DNA from: Streptomyces massasporeus
GTDB lineage: Bacteria > Actinomycetota > Actinomycetes > Streptomycetales > Streptomycetaceae
DNA: 64,000 nt
Direction: 5' to 3'
Assembly: GCF_014648995.1 (NCBI RefSeq)
Contig: NZ_BMSE01000019.1
Coordinates: forward strand, 62,001 to 126,000
Below the pieces are notes generated by a model, which was given only the letters and a program-made list of their open reading frames with translations, was not told the origin of the DNA and made no database searches. The position numbers and the translations under genes are program-made. This document shows positions 33,554 through 43,105 of this stretch, piece after piece; the stretch's first letter is position 1; the number at the start of each line of letters is the position of its first letter.

Positions 33554-34667
33554 AGGTCCGTACCGCACCGAACCGGATGTCGTACGACGACCGCGGGTGC
33601 ATGACACGCAGCATCCGCTCCCCCTCGGCGGCGACGTCGTCCCGCCGGCTCCGGGTGAGGCGGTCGAAGGGTTCGATCACGAGCGCGTCCACCTCCAGTC
33701 GCCACAGCCCCGCGAGGAAGCCGTCGACGAGGAGCGTGCAATAGGCCATGTTCCCCTTCCAGGAGCGGCCGCGGTGCTCGGGCGGGACAACCCGGGTGCG
33801 GTCGGCGTGCGAGAGCAGCAGGTTGTCGAACTCGGGGAGGAAGCGCGGCGGTGCCGGGGTGTCCGGGTCGGGGCGGGGAGCGTCGGGGAGGTCGAAGAGT
33901 TCGACGCCGGCTTCGTCCCGGAAGGTCAGGAGCTGCGGCCGGAGGCGCTCGAAGGCGTCGCGCAGGCGGGTCATGCCCGCCCAGGCCTGCATGTCCTTCA
34001 CGGAGGCCGGACCGAAGGCGGCGAGGTAGCGCAGGACGACGGCGTCGGGCGTGGGGGCAGGTTCCGCGGGACGGCCGAGCCAGTGCTCGGCGGTGGTGAG
34101 ACTGACCTGCCCGCTCCGCCCCCACAGGCCGCGCGGCGTCACCTGCACGAGCGGGAGGCGGCAGCGAGCCGCGACGGCCAGGGCCTGCGGATCGGCGTCG
34201 GGCCACTCCTGGAGCAGGGCCTCGCGCAGTTGCTTCATGGTGCGGGGCTCGGCCTCGACGAGGTCACGGGCGAGCCCGGCGAGACGGTCCAGGTCGACAC
34301 CGGCGAGTCCGGCGCGGAAGGTGACCAGCTCCCGGTCCCGGGCGGGCTGCACCAGCGGCCGCAGGGTGAGGCAATCGTCCGCGGTGTGGGTGTGGATGGT
34401 GGAGCGCATCGTGACGATCCGAACGACCTCGCGGTCCGCCATCGGTTGCGACAGCGCCTCGGGGGTGAACCCATCGAGCCGGGCCGCGAGCGCGTAGTAC
34501 GGAGGCTTGACGTTCTGCGCCTGGAGGCCGAGCAGGTGCTCGACGGCTGCCGCGACGGAGAGCCGGGCGGGGCGCAGGAGCAGCTGCCGGTCGAGGGTCG
34601 CGCGGTTGAGGGCGCGCGTGCCGAGCAGGGGTGCCGTGCCGGTGACGCTCCGCTTGGTGTTCGTCAT
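33552..34667 (-). CDS. Winged-helix DNA-binding protein (HTH_42/AlkX-like)
   Basis: 371 residues from the ATG at 34667. The GTG at 34676 is possible, but TACCGT (34680-34675) lies seven bases before the ATG, fitting a leaderless start. The sequence LLLRPARLSVAAAVEHLLGLQAQNVKPPYYALAARLDGF, then MRSTIHTHTADDCLTLRPLVQPA and FLPEFDNLLLSHADRTRV is typical of the PF06224 family, in which some members act as DNA glycosylases for cross-links. Its stop codon falls at the outer end of the IS701-like relic, so the C-terminus may be slightly altered. Confidence 0.8.
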   Translation of the reverse strand: MTNTKRSVTGTAPLLGTRALNRATLDRQLLLRPARLSVAAAVEHLLGLQAQNVKPPYYALAARLDGFTPEALSQPMADREVVRIVTMRSTIHTHTADDCLTLRPLVQPARDRELVTFRAGLAGVDLDRLAGLARDLVEAEPRTMKQLREALLQEWPDADPQALAVAARCRLPLVQVTPRGLWGRSGQVSLTTAEHWLGRPAEPAPTPDAVVLRYLAAFGPASVKDMQAWAGMTRLRDAFERLRPQLLTFRDEAGVELFDLPDAPRPDPDTPAPPRFLPEFDNLLLSHADRTRVVPPEHRGRSWKGNMAYCTLLVDGFLAGLWRLEVDALVIEPFDRLTRSRRDDVAAEGERMLRVMHPRSSYDIRFGAVRT

Positions 34668-34676
34668 GGGAGGCAC

Positions 34677-35022
34677 GGTAGCGGGGCTTGCGGACAGGTT
34701 CTGGCCGCGACTTGACGGGGGTCCGGTGCCGGGTTCGGGTGGGGACGGTCGGGCTTCCCGCCCCGGCCGTCCCGCCGACGGCCTGGCCGGGAGCCCTCAC
34801 CGAAAGCGGCGAGCAGACTGGCTTCCTCACCCCGCCCTGCGGCGAGGACGGACGACATTCGCGCAGGTTGTTACGCCCGCCGCGCCGCCGGGTACTCAGC
34901 TGTACGTTCCCGGAACCCGCACCACACGCACCACACGGGAGATCCGATGCTCCGACTTCCTCCGCGACCAGAACGCCCCCGCACCCCCTGAACGACAGCA
35001 CCGGACGGAAGGACGGGAGGGC
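34677..35022. other. 346-base gap between divergent genes; possible short leader ORF
   Basis: It probably carries promoters of both divergent genes, but none is clear. A 14-codon frame (34947-34991, MLRLPPRPERPRTP) follows GGGAG and ends 31 bases before the isochorismatase gene. No larger gene is evident. Confidence 0.3.
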
Positions 35023-35592
35023 ATGGAACGAGGCGCAGACCCGAGGCGGTCGGCTCTGATCGTGATCGACATGATCAACACGTACGACCACGAGGACGCA
35101 GAGCTCCTCGTGCCGTCCGTGGAGCAGATCGTGCCGGTCCTGACGGAGCTGCTCGGCCGGGCCCGGGAAGCGGACGTTCCCGTGATCTACGTGAACGACA
35201 ACTTCGGGTTGTGGCGTTCGCACCACGGAGAGCTGCTGGACGCGGCCCTGTCCCAGCGGCACGCCCACCTGATCGAGCCGATCCAGCCCGACGACCGGTC
35301 GCTCTTCGTCATGAAGGCCCGCCACTCGGTGTTCTTCGAGACGCCCCTGTCCTACCTCCTGTGGAGCCTGGGCGTCGGACACGTCGTGATGACCGGCCAG
35401 GTCACCGAGCAGTGCGTCCTCTACTCCGCCCTGGACGCGCACATCCGCCACCTGGAGGTGACGGTGCCGAGGGACGCCGTCGCCTCCATCCATCCCCACC
35501 TGGCGTCCGCGGCCCTGGAGATGATGGAGCGCAACATGGGCGCCCGGATCATCACGGCGAAGGAGACCGAGTTCGCGCCTGCCGAGGCCTGA
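35023..35592 (+). CDS. Isochorismatase-family cysteine hydrolase
   Basis: 189 residues from the ATG behind GGGAGG. The catalytic triad of the family is Asp16 (ALIVIDMINTY), Lys98 (FVMKARHSVF) and Cys131 (TGQVTEQCVLYSALDAH), with the cis-peptide region before the cysteine. The length fits nicotinamidase/isochorismatase-like hydrolases. It probably cleaves an amide or vinyl-ether small molecule in the cytoplasm. No menaquinone or siderophore genes are adjacent, so nicotinamidase-like or unknown amidase activity is as likely as isochorismatase. Confidence 0.88.
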   Translation: MERGADPRRSALIVIDMINTYDHEDAELLVPSVEQIVPVLTELLGRAREADVPVIYVNDNFGLWRSHHGELLDAALSQRHAHLIEPIQPDDRSLFVMKARHSVFFETPLSYLLWSLGVGHVVMTGQVTEQCVLYSALDAHIRHLEVTVPRDAVASIHPHLASAALEMMERNMGARIITAKETEFAPAEA

Positions 35593-35649
35593 CCTGCCTT
35601 CACCGCTGCACCATTACCTGACTGAGGTCAGAGACGGACGAAGGAGCAG

Positions 35650-36531
35650 GTGAAGCAGGTACGGCGCTTCAACCGGACGGTCGCCGAGCGGGTGGGGGTG
35701 CTGCACGACCACTGTCTGGGCGGTGCGCGTCCCTACGGCCAGGCGCGGCTGCTCTGGCAGATCGGTGACGGCGGCACGCACGACGTCCGCGGCGTACGGG
35801 AGCGGCTCGGTCTCGACTCGGGCTCGACTCGGGCTATGTGAGCCGGCTGCTGCGGGCGCTCGAGCGGGACGGCCTCGTCACCGTCGAACCCCACCCCGAG
35901 CACCGGCGGGTCCGCACCGTGCGGCTGACCGAGGCCGGGCGGCGGGAGCGTGCGCTGCTCGACGACCGTAGCGACGCACTCGCCGCCTCCCTCCTCGACC
36001 CGCTCGACGCCCGGCAGCGGGAGCGGCTGACCTCCGCCATGGCGGAGGTCGAGCGACTGCTGACCGCCTCGATGGTCCACCCGGAGGAACTCGACCCCGA
36101 TCACCCGGACGCCGCGCACTGCCTGCGGCCCTCCGCCGGCGAACTGCGGGACCTCTTCGACAGTGGCTTCGACCCCGCGAACAGCCTGCTGCCCGACCCG
36201 GGCGAACTGCGGGCACCGCGCGGGCTGTTCCTCGTCGCCCGGCTGCACGGCGAGCCGGTGGGCTGCGCCGGCCTCAAGCTCCCGGCCTGGGCCCCGGCGG
36301 AGATCAAGCGGCCGTGGATCTCCCCGCCGTCCAGGGGGCTCGGCCTGGCCCGGCGGCTGCTCGCCGAACTCGAGGCCCGCGCCGCCCGGCACGGCAGCGA
36401 CCGGGTGCGGCTCGACACCGGCAAGGCGCTGACGGCGGCCACTCGTCTCTACCGCGACAGCGGGTACACCGAGGTCCCCGCCTTCAAACGACGGGCCGTA
36501 CGCCCACCACTGGTTCGAGAAGCGGCTGTGA
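35650..36531 (+). pseudogene. MarR-GNAT fusion regulator, broken by two frameshifts
   Basis: A family of about 300 residues with an N-terminal MarR winged helix and a C-terminal GNAT acetyltransferase. The first part (GTG at 35650, RRFNRTVAERVGVLHDHCLG) reads to a stop at 35841; the rest continues in another frame from SRLLRALERDGLV. An 11-base tandem duplication, CTCGACTCGGG twice (35812-35833), explains the first shift, since removing one copy restores LDSGYVSRLL. One extra A in AAA (36486-36488) breaks the end: without it the C-terminus reads NDGPYAHHWFEKRL and stops at 36531. It is thus a recent pseudogene unless the sequence has errors. Confidence 0.82.
35812..35833. repeat. 11-base tandem duplication causing a frameshift
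   Basis: CTCGACTCGGG at 35812-35822 and 35823-35833, both inside the HTH coding region. 11 is not a multiple of three. Confidence 0.9.
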
Positions 36532-36549
36532 CGGCGGGCGCTCGCCTGC

Positions 36550-37968
36550 TCAGCCGCAGCGGCGGCCGGAGTTGATGCATGTGACCGCCTTCTTCATCAG
36601 TCGCTCGGGTATCGCGTTGATGAAGTCGCCGTGGTCGGTGACGGGCTTGTGCAGCGACTCGGGGAAGCTGTCCACGGCGAAGGCGGTGCTGCCGGCCAGG
36701 CCGCTGTAGGTGAGGCGCTGCACGAGTTGCGGGACCGCCTTGAAGCCTGCCGGGCAGTTGCCGCGGGCGTCGGCGAAGGCGACATGGCTGCGATGGTTGG
36801 CGCTGTCGGTGTTCCGTCCGTCCCAGCAGCTCTGGAACCGCTCGGTGCGGACCACCTCGCTGCCGGCCGGGCAGATCGGGTACTTGTCCTTGAGCTGGAC
36901 GCGGTTCTCGAAGCCGGTGCAGGACCAGGCCGCGTTGGCGTTGGCGCCGCCGTTCGCGTTGGCCTTCGCGTCACCGGTGATGATGCGCAGGAAGCGCGGC
37001 ATGGCCACCACCTTGCCGCGGGGGCTGCCGACGAAGGTGAGGCTCGCGGACGTGGGGGTGAGGATCTTGCCCACGTTGCCCTCGGCTCCGCCGCCGGGCT
37101 TGCCCGCGTCCGCCTCCTCGACTCCCGCGCGGTCGCGCAGCACCGGCCAGTAGTACGTCGACCGGTCGCCGTTGCTGCACGTCGTGTCCGCCGCGGCCAG
37201 GGTGTCGTCGGTGGTGAAGGCGTCGACGCCTATGGCGCCGACGTAGTCGTGGGTGTGGTGAGCCCCGTTGCCCACTCCGGGGGCGACGATCACGTTGTCT
37301 GAGTTGTGCCGGCCTTCCGCGTTGACACCGCAGCGGGTCTTGAAGGCGCCCTTGGAGGCGTTGCGGCCGTCGCGGGGCCGGGCGGGCACGTTGCGGGCGA
37401 CCTTGGTGATGTCCACGAAGTCCTCGGGCACCGGGCCGTTGCCGGCGGTCGGGGACGGGCTCGCACCCTGCTGCCCCCGACCCTGTTGCCCCTGCCGACC
37501 TTGCTGCCCCTGGCCCTTCTGCCCCTGGCCGGCGCCTGCCGACGTGCACGCGGCCAGGCCGTTCAGGCCCTGCGGCCGGGGTGCGCCCGTGCGGCTGATC
37601 GCGATGGCGATGCGGTCGACGGTGGCGGCCCGCTTGTCCTTCAGGGGGCCGAGGATGGCGTTCCGCACGAAGTCCGGACCGCCCTGGCCGCGCGTGGCGG
37701 CCAGCCGGTTGCCCGCCTCGGTGATCTGGGTCTGCAGCAGTCGCAGATTGCGGTCGACCTCCGCACGCGCCTGCCGGGGCACGTCCGGCAGGCGGTCCGC
37801 CACCGAGGGGCAGGACAGGGGTGAGGCCGCGCGGGTGGTGGCGCGGGGGGCGTCGGTCGCGTCGGCCTGCATGGTGACCAGCGCGAGTCCGACCCCGCCC
37901 GCGGCCAGCCCGGCGACCAGGACGATCGCGTTGCGCCGCTTCCGATTGCGACGGTGTCCCTGGTTCAT
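36550..37968 (-). CDS. Secreted DUF1996-domain protein
   Basis: 472 residues. A basic N-terminus and hydrophobic segment (NAIVLVAGLAAGGVGLALVTM) form a signal peptide or anchor. A helical region and a Gly/Gln-rich linker (QGQKGQGQQGRQGQQGRGQQG) precede a DUF1996 domain (about 215-460) with HHTHDYVGAIGVDAFTTDDTL, TFVGSPRGKVVAMPRFLRIITGDAKA, CWDGRNTDSANHRSHVAF and CPAGFKAVPQL. DUF1996 is common in secreted fungal and actinobacterial proteins; its function is unknown. The Gly/Gln linker suggests attachment or spacing outside the cell. Confidence 0.85.
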   Translation of the reverse strand: MNQGHRRNRKRRNAIVLVAGLAAGGVGLALVTMQADATDAPRATTRAASPLSCPSVADRLPDVPRQARAEVDRNLRLLQTQITEAGNRLAATRGQGGPDFVRNAILGPLKDKRAATVDRIAIAISRTGAPRPQGLNGLAACTSAGAGQGQKGQGQQGRQGQQGRGQQGASPSPTAGNGPVPEDFVDITKVARNVPARPRDGRNASKGAFKTRCGVNAEGRHNSDNVIVAPGVGNGAHHTHDYVGAIGVDAFTTDDTLAAADTTCSNGDRSTYYWPVLRDRAGVEEADAGKPGGGAEGNVGKILTPTSASLTFVGSPRGKVVAMPRFLRIITGDAKANANGGANANAAWSCTGFENRVQLKDKYPICPAGSEVVRTERFQSCWDGRNTDSANHRSHVAFADARGNCPAGFKAVPQLVQRLTYSGLAGSTAFAVDSFPESLHKPVTDHGDFINAIPERLMKKAVTCINSGRRCG

Positions 37969-38103
37969 GGTGATCCTTCCGTTCCTGCGTCAGGTGGGAA
38001 CACCGTGGCCGCTGGGACAAGGGGCAGACCACTGGTTCCGGCCTCGCGTCACCATCGCGTAAGAAGTCGCATGAGGACCTGCGCCCCCGCGCCGCCCCGC
38101 CGG

Positions 38104-38835
38104 TCAGCGGTGCTCGGGGTTGTCCGCACCGGGGCGGCAGCCGGCGTCCCACTGCGAGCGCTGGTTGCCGTGGGCAGGGACCCCTCCGGCGCGCTTCAGC
38201 AGGGCAGCGATGTGCATGAGGTTCCAGGTCATGAAGCTGGTGTTGCGGTTGGTGAAGTCGTTCTCCGGGCCGCCGGAGTCGGGGTCCAGGTACGACGGCC
38301 CGGGGCCGGCCGCGCCGATCCAGCCGGCGTCCGCCTGCGGCGGGATCGTGTAGCCGAGGTGCTGGAGGCTGTAGAGGACGTTCATCGCGCAGTGCTTGAT
38401 GCCGTCCTCGTTGCCGGTGATGAGGCAGCCGCCGACGCGGCCGTAGTAGGCGTACTGGCCCTGGGAGTTGAGCAGCGAGGAGCAGGCGTAGAGGCGCTCG
38501 ATGACCTGTTTGGTGACGGAGCTGTTGTCGCCCAGCCAGATGGGGCCGGCCAGGACCAGGATGTCCGCCGCCATGACCTTCTCGTACAGCGCCGGCCAGG
38601 TGTCCGTGGCGAAGCCGTGCTGCGTCATGTCCGGGTAGACGCCGGTTGCGATGTCGTGGTCGACGGCGCGGATCAGGTCCGTGGTCACTCCGGCGTTCTC
38701 CATGACAGCCCGGCTCTTGTCGATCAGGCCCTGGGTGTGGCTGCGCTGCGGGGACGGTTTGAGGGTGCAGTTGATGTAGAGGGCGGTCAGGTCGTCGAAG
38801 CGGGGGGCCGCATCGGGTGCGGAGGGGGCTGTCAT
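38104..38835 (-). CDS. Flavodoxin-family NAD(P)H-dependent oxidoreductase
   Basis: 243 residues. It has a flavodoxin-like fold with LTALYINCTLKPSPQRSHTQGLIDK at the FMN phosphate site, ADILVLAGPIWLGDNSSVTKQVIERL in the FMN-binding loop, and YYGRVGGCLITGNEDGIKH. These proteins use FMN to transfer electrons from NAD(P)H to quinones or other acceptors. It is a single gene, divergent from the epimerase. The physiological acceptor is unknown. Confidence 0.87.
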   Translation of the reverse strand: MTAPSAPDAAPRFDDLTALYINCTLKPSPQRSHTQGLIDKSRAVMENAGVTTDLIRAVDHDIATGVYPDMTQHGFATDTWPALYEKVMAADILVLAGPIWLGDNSSVTKQVIERLYACSSLLNSQGQYAYYGRVGGCLITGNEDGIKHCAMNVLYSLQHLGYTIPPQADAGWIGAAGPGPSYLDPDSGGPENDFTNRNTSFMTWNLMHIAALLKRAGGVPAHGNQRSQWDAGCRPGADNPEHR

Positions 38836-38947
38836 GGGTGCAGGGTCTCGCGGCGGGCCCGGTTTGTTGCGGTTCGGCGCACCCGCGCCCGCCTTACGGA
38901 GTCATGACGCACGGCCGCGTTCCCGTGAGGCGGCGGCCGTGCGCGCC

Positions 38948-38953
38948 TAGCGT
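38948..38953 (+). promoter_or_regulatory. Leaderless -10 TAGCGT of the epimerase gene
   Basis: TAGCGT, then six bases, then the ATG at 38960. The surrounding GCCTAGCGTGCC is repeated exactly before the gene at 46173. Confidence 0.55.
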
Positions 38954-38959
38954 GCCCGT

Positions 38960-39961
38960 ATGCGCGTACTGGTCACCGGCGGTGCCGGGTTCATCGGGTC
39001 TCACGTGGTCGCCACCCTGCGGGAGCGGGGGCACGAGGCGGTCGTGTTCGACGTGCGGGAGGATTCGGCGTCCGACGTGCGGGAGGCCACGGCTCTGCGC
39101 CGTGCCCTGGCCGGTGTGGACGCCGTGTGCCACCAGGCCGCGAAGGTCGGGCTCGGCGACGGGGTCGCGGACGCGGCGGACTACGTCTCGCACAACGACC
39201 TGGGGACGGCCGTGCTGCTCGCGGCCATGGCGGAGGCGGGTGTGGGGACCCTTGTGCTCGCCGGGTCGATGGTCGTCTACGGCGAGGGGCGGTACGTGTG
39301 TGCGCGGCACGGGGTGGTGAGGCCCGGGCCGCGGGCGGTGGCCGATCTCGACGCGGGCCGGTTCGAGCCCGCGTGCCCGGAGTGCGGGGAGGACCTCGCC
39401 CCCGGGCTGGTCCGCGAGGACGCCCCGGCCGATCCGCGGAACGTGTACGCGACGACCAAGCTCGCGCAGGAGCATCTGGCCGCCTCCTGGGCCCGCTGTA
39501 CCGGCGGGTCGGCGGTGTCGCTGCGCTACCACAACGTGTACGGGCCCGGCATGCCCCGGGACACCCCCTACGCCGGTGTCGCCTCCTTCTTCCGCTCGGC
39601 GCTCGCCCGGGGCGAGGCTCCGCGGGTGTTCGAGGACGGGCGGCAGCGCAGGGACTTCGTGCACGTCCGGGACGTGGCGGCGGCGAACGCCGTGGCGCTG
39701 GAGGCTCGGGCCGCGCCGGGTGCGCTCACCGCGTACAACACCGGCAGCGGCGACCCTCACACCGTCGGTGAGATGGCGCGGGCACTGGCCGCCGCGTACG
39801 GCGGGCCCGAGCCGGTCGTCACGGGTGAGTACCGGCTCGGGGACGTACGGCACATCACCGCGGACTCGTCGCGGCTGCGGGCGGAGCTGGGGTGGAAGCC
39901 GGAGTCCGGCTTCGAGGAGGGCATGACGGAGTTCGCACGAGCGGGGATGCGGGGCGCGTAG
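38960..39961 (+). CDS. NAD-dependent sugar-nucleotide epimerase/dehydratase
   Basis: 333 residues of the extended SDR family. The NAD-binding VTGGAGFIGSHVVATLRERGH is at about 5-25. The YxxxK pair occurs in NVYATTKLAQEHLAASWA, with a YGEGRYVCARHG insert after the catalytic loop containing several Cys (CPECGEDLAPG), a zinc-ribbon-like feature. The sugar nucleotide is unknown; UDP-glucose/galactose type is a guess. It is leaderless by its -10 spacing and opens the envelope-glycan-like cluster that runs to 47.5 kb. Confidence 0.88.
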   Translation: MRVLVTGGAGFIGSHVVATLRERGHEAVVFDVREDSASDVREATALRRALAGVDAVCHQAAKVGLGDGVADAADYVSHNDLGTAVLLAAMAEAGVGTLVLAGSMVVYGEGRYVCARHGVVRPGPRAVADLDAGRFEPACPECGEDLAPGLVREDAPADPRNVYATTKLAQEHLAASWARCTGGSAVSLRYHNVYGPGMPRDTPYAGVASFFRSALARGEAPRVFEDGRQRRDFVHVRDVAAANAVALEARAAPGALTAYNTGSGDPHTVGEMARALAAAYGGPEPVVTGEYRLGDVRHITADSSRLRAELGWKPESGFEEGMTEFARAGMRGA

Positions 39962-40425
39962 CCGGCCGGACGGCGGCGGCCGCCGCGAAACCGCAGCGCT
40001 CACAGGCAGAGCACCCAGGCGCAGGCACGCGGCGGATGTTCCACCGCGAAGCCGTAGCCCCCGCACGCAGCAGCGGTCGCGCACGAAACCGAAAGGCTCC
40101 AGGCGCCCGCGCGTTCCGGCACGAGGCCGAAGTGCCGGCGCGGGGACGAAGTGCCGGCGGGCGTCAGCACGCAGCAGCGGGCCCGCCGCGAAACCGGAGC
40201 GCTCCCGTGCGCCGGCACGCGATGGACATTCCACCGCGAAGCCGAAGCACCCGCACGCAGCAGCGGTCGCGCACGAAACCGAAAGGCTCCAGGCGCCCGC
40301 GTCCGCCGCGAGGCCGAAGTGCCGGCGGGCGTCAGCGCGTGGCAGCGGGCCCGCCGCGAAGCCGGAGCGCTGGGCTCGCCGGCGCACGCACGCCGCAACG
40401 GATGAGGCGCGAACTCAGCTCGTCC
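39962..40425. repeat. Non-coding tandem repeat region, about 190-bp unit
   Basis: A 464-base gap between convergent genes built from degenerate direct repeats. A 52-base segment at 40060-40111 (core GAAACCGAAAGGCTCCAGGC) recurs unchanged at 40250-40301, 190 bases later. A second motif, CCGCCGCGAAACCGGAGCGCT, occurs in similar form near 39980, 40184 and 40351. Long frames cross it on both strands, but their sequence is repetitive and not protein-like. Confidence 0.8.
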
Positions 40426-41538
40426 TCACGACGCCGCCGCCGGCAGTACCACCTCGAAGCGGCAGCCCCCGGGGATGTTGCGTACGCCGGTCCGGCCCTG
40501 GTGGGCCTCCACGATGCCGCGGACGATGGCGAGGCCCAGGCCCGCGCCCGCCGGGGGCGTCCGGGCGTGCGTGCCGCGCCAGCCGGTGTCGAAGACGCGT
40601 GGGAGGTCCTCCTCCGGGATGCCACCGCAGCCGTCCGTCACCGACAGCACGACGCCCTCGGGAGAACGCTCGGCGGCGATCGCGACCGTGCCGTCGGCCG
40701 GGGTCCGGCGGATCGCGTTGACCAGCAGGTTGCCCAGCACCCGGCTCATCTCCTTGCCGTCCACCTCCACCGGCACCGGCTCGATGCGACCGCCCACCAG
40801 CCGCACCCCCTGCTCGCGGGCGAGCGGGTCGGCCCCGGCGAGCGCGTCGCCGACCAGGTCGTACAGGGAGATCCGGGTGGGCGTCAGGGCCAGGGTCCCG
40901 GCGTGGATGCGGGAGAGTTCGAAGAGGTCGCCGACCATGCCGTTGAGGCGTTCGACCTCGGTCCGCATCTGCCGGAGATAGCGGTTCGGGTCGGCGGCGA
41001 CGCCGTCCTCCAGGGCCTCCGACATGGCGCGCAGACCGGCCAGCGGGGTCCGCAGGTCGTGGGAGATCCAGGCGACGAGTTCACGACGGGAGGTCTCCAG
41101 GGCGCGTTCCCGTTCCCGGGACTCGGCGAGCCTGGCGCTGGTGGCGGCCAGCTCGCGGCTCACCGCGGCGAGTTCGGCCGTGGCGGGACCGCCGGGCGCG
41201 GCGAAGTTCCCGCCGTCGCCGAAGGAGCGTGCGGCCGCGGCGAGTTCACGGCTGCGGGCCACGACCCAGCGGCCCAGCAACAGCGCGGTGGCCAGGGAGA
41301 CGACGGCCGCCATGGCGACGACGGTCGTGACGACCGTCAGGTCGTGCGGCGACAGGAACATCGCCCAGGCGACGATGAGTGTGCCCGCGAGCATCGCGAC
41401 GACGCCCACCGCCGCCACCACCGCGAGCGAGACGGTCAGCGAGCGGCGGCGGATCAGGCGCAGTGCACCCGCTCCGGCCAGTCCCGTCGCGGCGGCACCG
41501 GCGAAGGCGTACAGGGCGATGAGGAGGTTGTCGCGCAC
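40426..41538 (-). CDS. Sensor histidine kinase
   Basis: 370 residues starting with GTG. Three predicted membrane helices (LLIALYAFAGAAATGLAGAGAL; SLAVVAAVGVVAMLAGTLIVAWAMFL; TVVAMAAVVSLATALLLGRWVV), a HAMP-like linker, DHp with His160 (SHDLRTPL) and an ATPase domain (GNLLVNAIRRTPADG, GCGGIPEED, GLGLAIVRGIVEAHQG). The short extracytoplasmic parts suggest that it senses the membrane or a partner protein. Two bases separate it from the response regulator stop. Confidence 0.93.
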   Translation of the reverse strand: MRDNLLIALYAFAGAAATGLAGAGALRLIRRRSLTVSLAVVAAVGVVAMLAGTLIVAWAMFLSPHDLTVVTTVVAMAAVVSLATALLLGRWVVARSRELAAAARSFGDGGNFAAPGGPATAELAAVSRELAATSARLAESRERERALETSRRELVAWISHDLRTPLAGLRAMSEALEDGVAADPNRYLRQMRTEVERLNGMVGDLFELSRIHAGTLALTPTRISLYDLVGDALAGADPLAREQGVRLVGGRIEPVPVEVDGKEMSRVLGNLLVNAIRRTPADGTVAIAAERSPEGVVLSVTDGCGGIPEEDLPRVFDTGWRGTHARTPPAGAGLGLAIVRGIVEAHQGRTGVRNIPGGCRFEVVLPAAAS

Positions 41539-41540
41539 GG

Positions 41541-42287
<747 letters not shown>

Positions 42288-42397
42288 GCCTCCAGCCTGG
42301 CACCGCGCCGCCACCGCCGGGGGGTGCGGGCACCGCTGCGGCCTCGACGTCCGCGTTTCGTAAGGAGCGGTGGTCCGGTTTGCCCGGTTCGCGTTCG

Positions 42398-42403
42398 TAG
42401 GGT
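42398..42403 (+). promoter_or_regulatory. Leaderless -10 TAGGGT of the GT2 operon
   Basis: TAGGGT, six bases (GAAACC), then the GTG at 42410. Confidence 0.5.
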
Positions 42404-42409
42404 GAAACC

Positions 42410-43105
42410 GTGACGACGACACCCTCCGACGTCGACGTGGTGCTGCCCTGTCTGAACGAGGCCGAGGCCCTTCCCTGGGTGCTCGAACGGATTCCGCCGG
42501 GCTGGCGCGCACTCGTCGTCGACAACGGTTCCACTGATGGTTCGGCCGGGGTCGCCCGCGCGTGGGGCGCGACCGTGGTGCACGAGCCGCGGCGGGGCTT
42601 CGGCGCGGCCTGCCATGCCGGGCTGACGGCCGCCACCGCCGAGGTGGTGTGTTTCTGCGACTGCGACGCCTCCCTCGACCCGGGGCTCCTGGCCCCCTTC
42701 GTGCGCGAGGTGCGCGCGGGCGCGGCCGACCTGGTGCTCGGGCGGCGGCGTCCGCAGGGGCGGGGCGCGTGGCCGCCGCATGCCCGGGCCGGGAACCTCG
42801 CACTCGCGAGGATGCTGCGCCGCCGCACCGGGCTGCGTCTGCACGATCTCGGTCCCCTGCGCGCCGCCCGCCGGGAGCCGCTGCTCGGCCTCGGCCTGAG
42901 CGACCGGCGCAGCGGCTATCCGCTCCAGATGGTCGTCCGCGCGGCCGACGCGGGCTGGCGGATCGCCGAGCACGACGTGCCGTATCTGCCGCGCACCGGG
43001 GCCTCGAAGGTGACGGGCACCTGGCGCGGTACCTGGCAGGCCGTTCGGGACATGAGCCGTGTGCTGGCCGAAACGCCCGAGCCCGAAGGGGGAACCGTCC
43101 GTTGA
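42410..43105 (+). CDS. Glycosyltransferase family 2
   Basis: 231 residues. GT-A fold signatures include VDVVLPCLNEAEALPWVLERIP, VVDNGSTDGSAGVARAWGATVV, CFCDCDASLDPGLL (DxD-like) and GRRRPQGRG. It resembles DPM1/WcaA-like transferases that use UDP-Glc or GDP-Man with polyprenol phosphates. It has no membrane helix. It is the first gene of a GT2-DUF2064-methyltransferase operon with overlapping start/stop codons, divergent from the two-component system. Confidence 0.88.
   Translation: MTTTPSDVDVVLPCLNEAEALPWVLERIPPGWRALVVDNGSTDGSAGVARAWGATVVHEPRRGFGAACHAGLTAATAEVVCFCDCDASLDPGLLAPFVREVRAGAADLVLGRRRPQGRGAWPPHARAGNLALARMLRRRTGLRLHDLGPLRAARREPLLGLGLSDRRSGYPLQMVVRAADAGWRIAEHDVPYLPRTGASKVTGTWRGTWQAVRDMSRVLAETPEPEGGTVR

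Noticed and set aside
38894..40387. 497-codon reverse frame over the epimerase and repeats
   Set aside because: It repeats segments such as RSGFAAGPL because the DNA is repetitive, and it is antisense to a clear epimerase.
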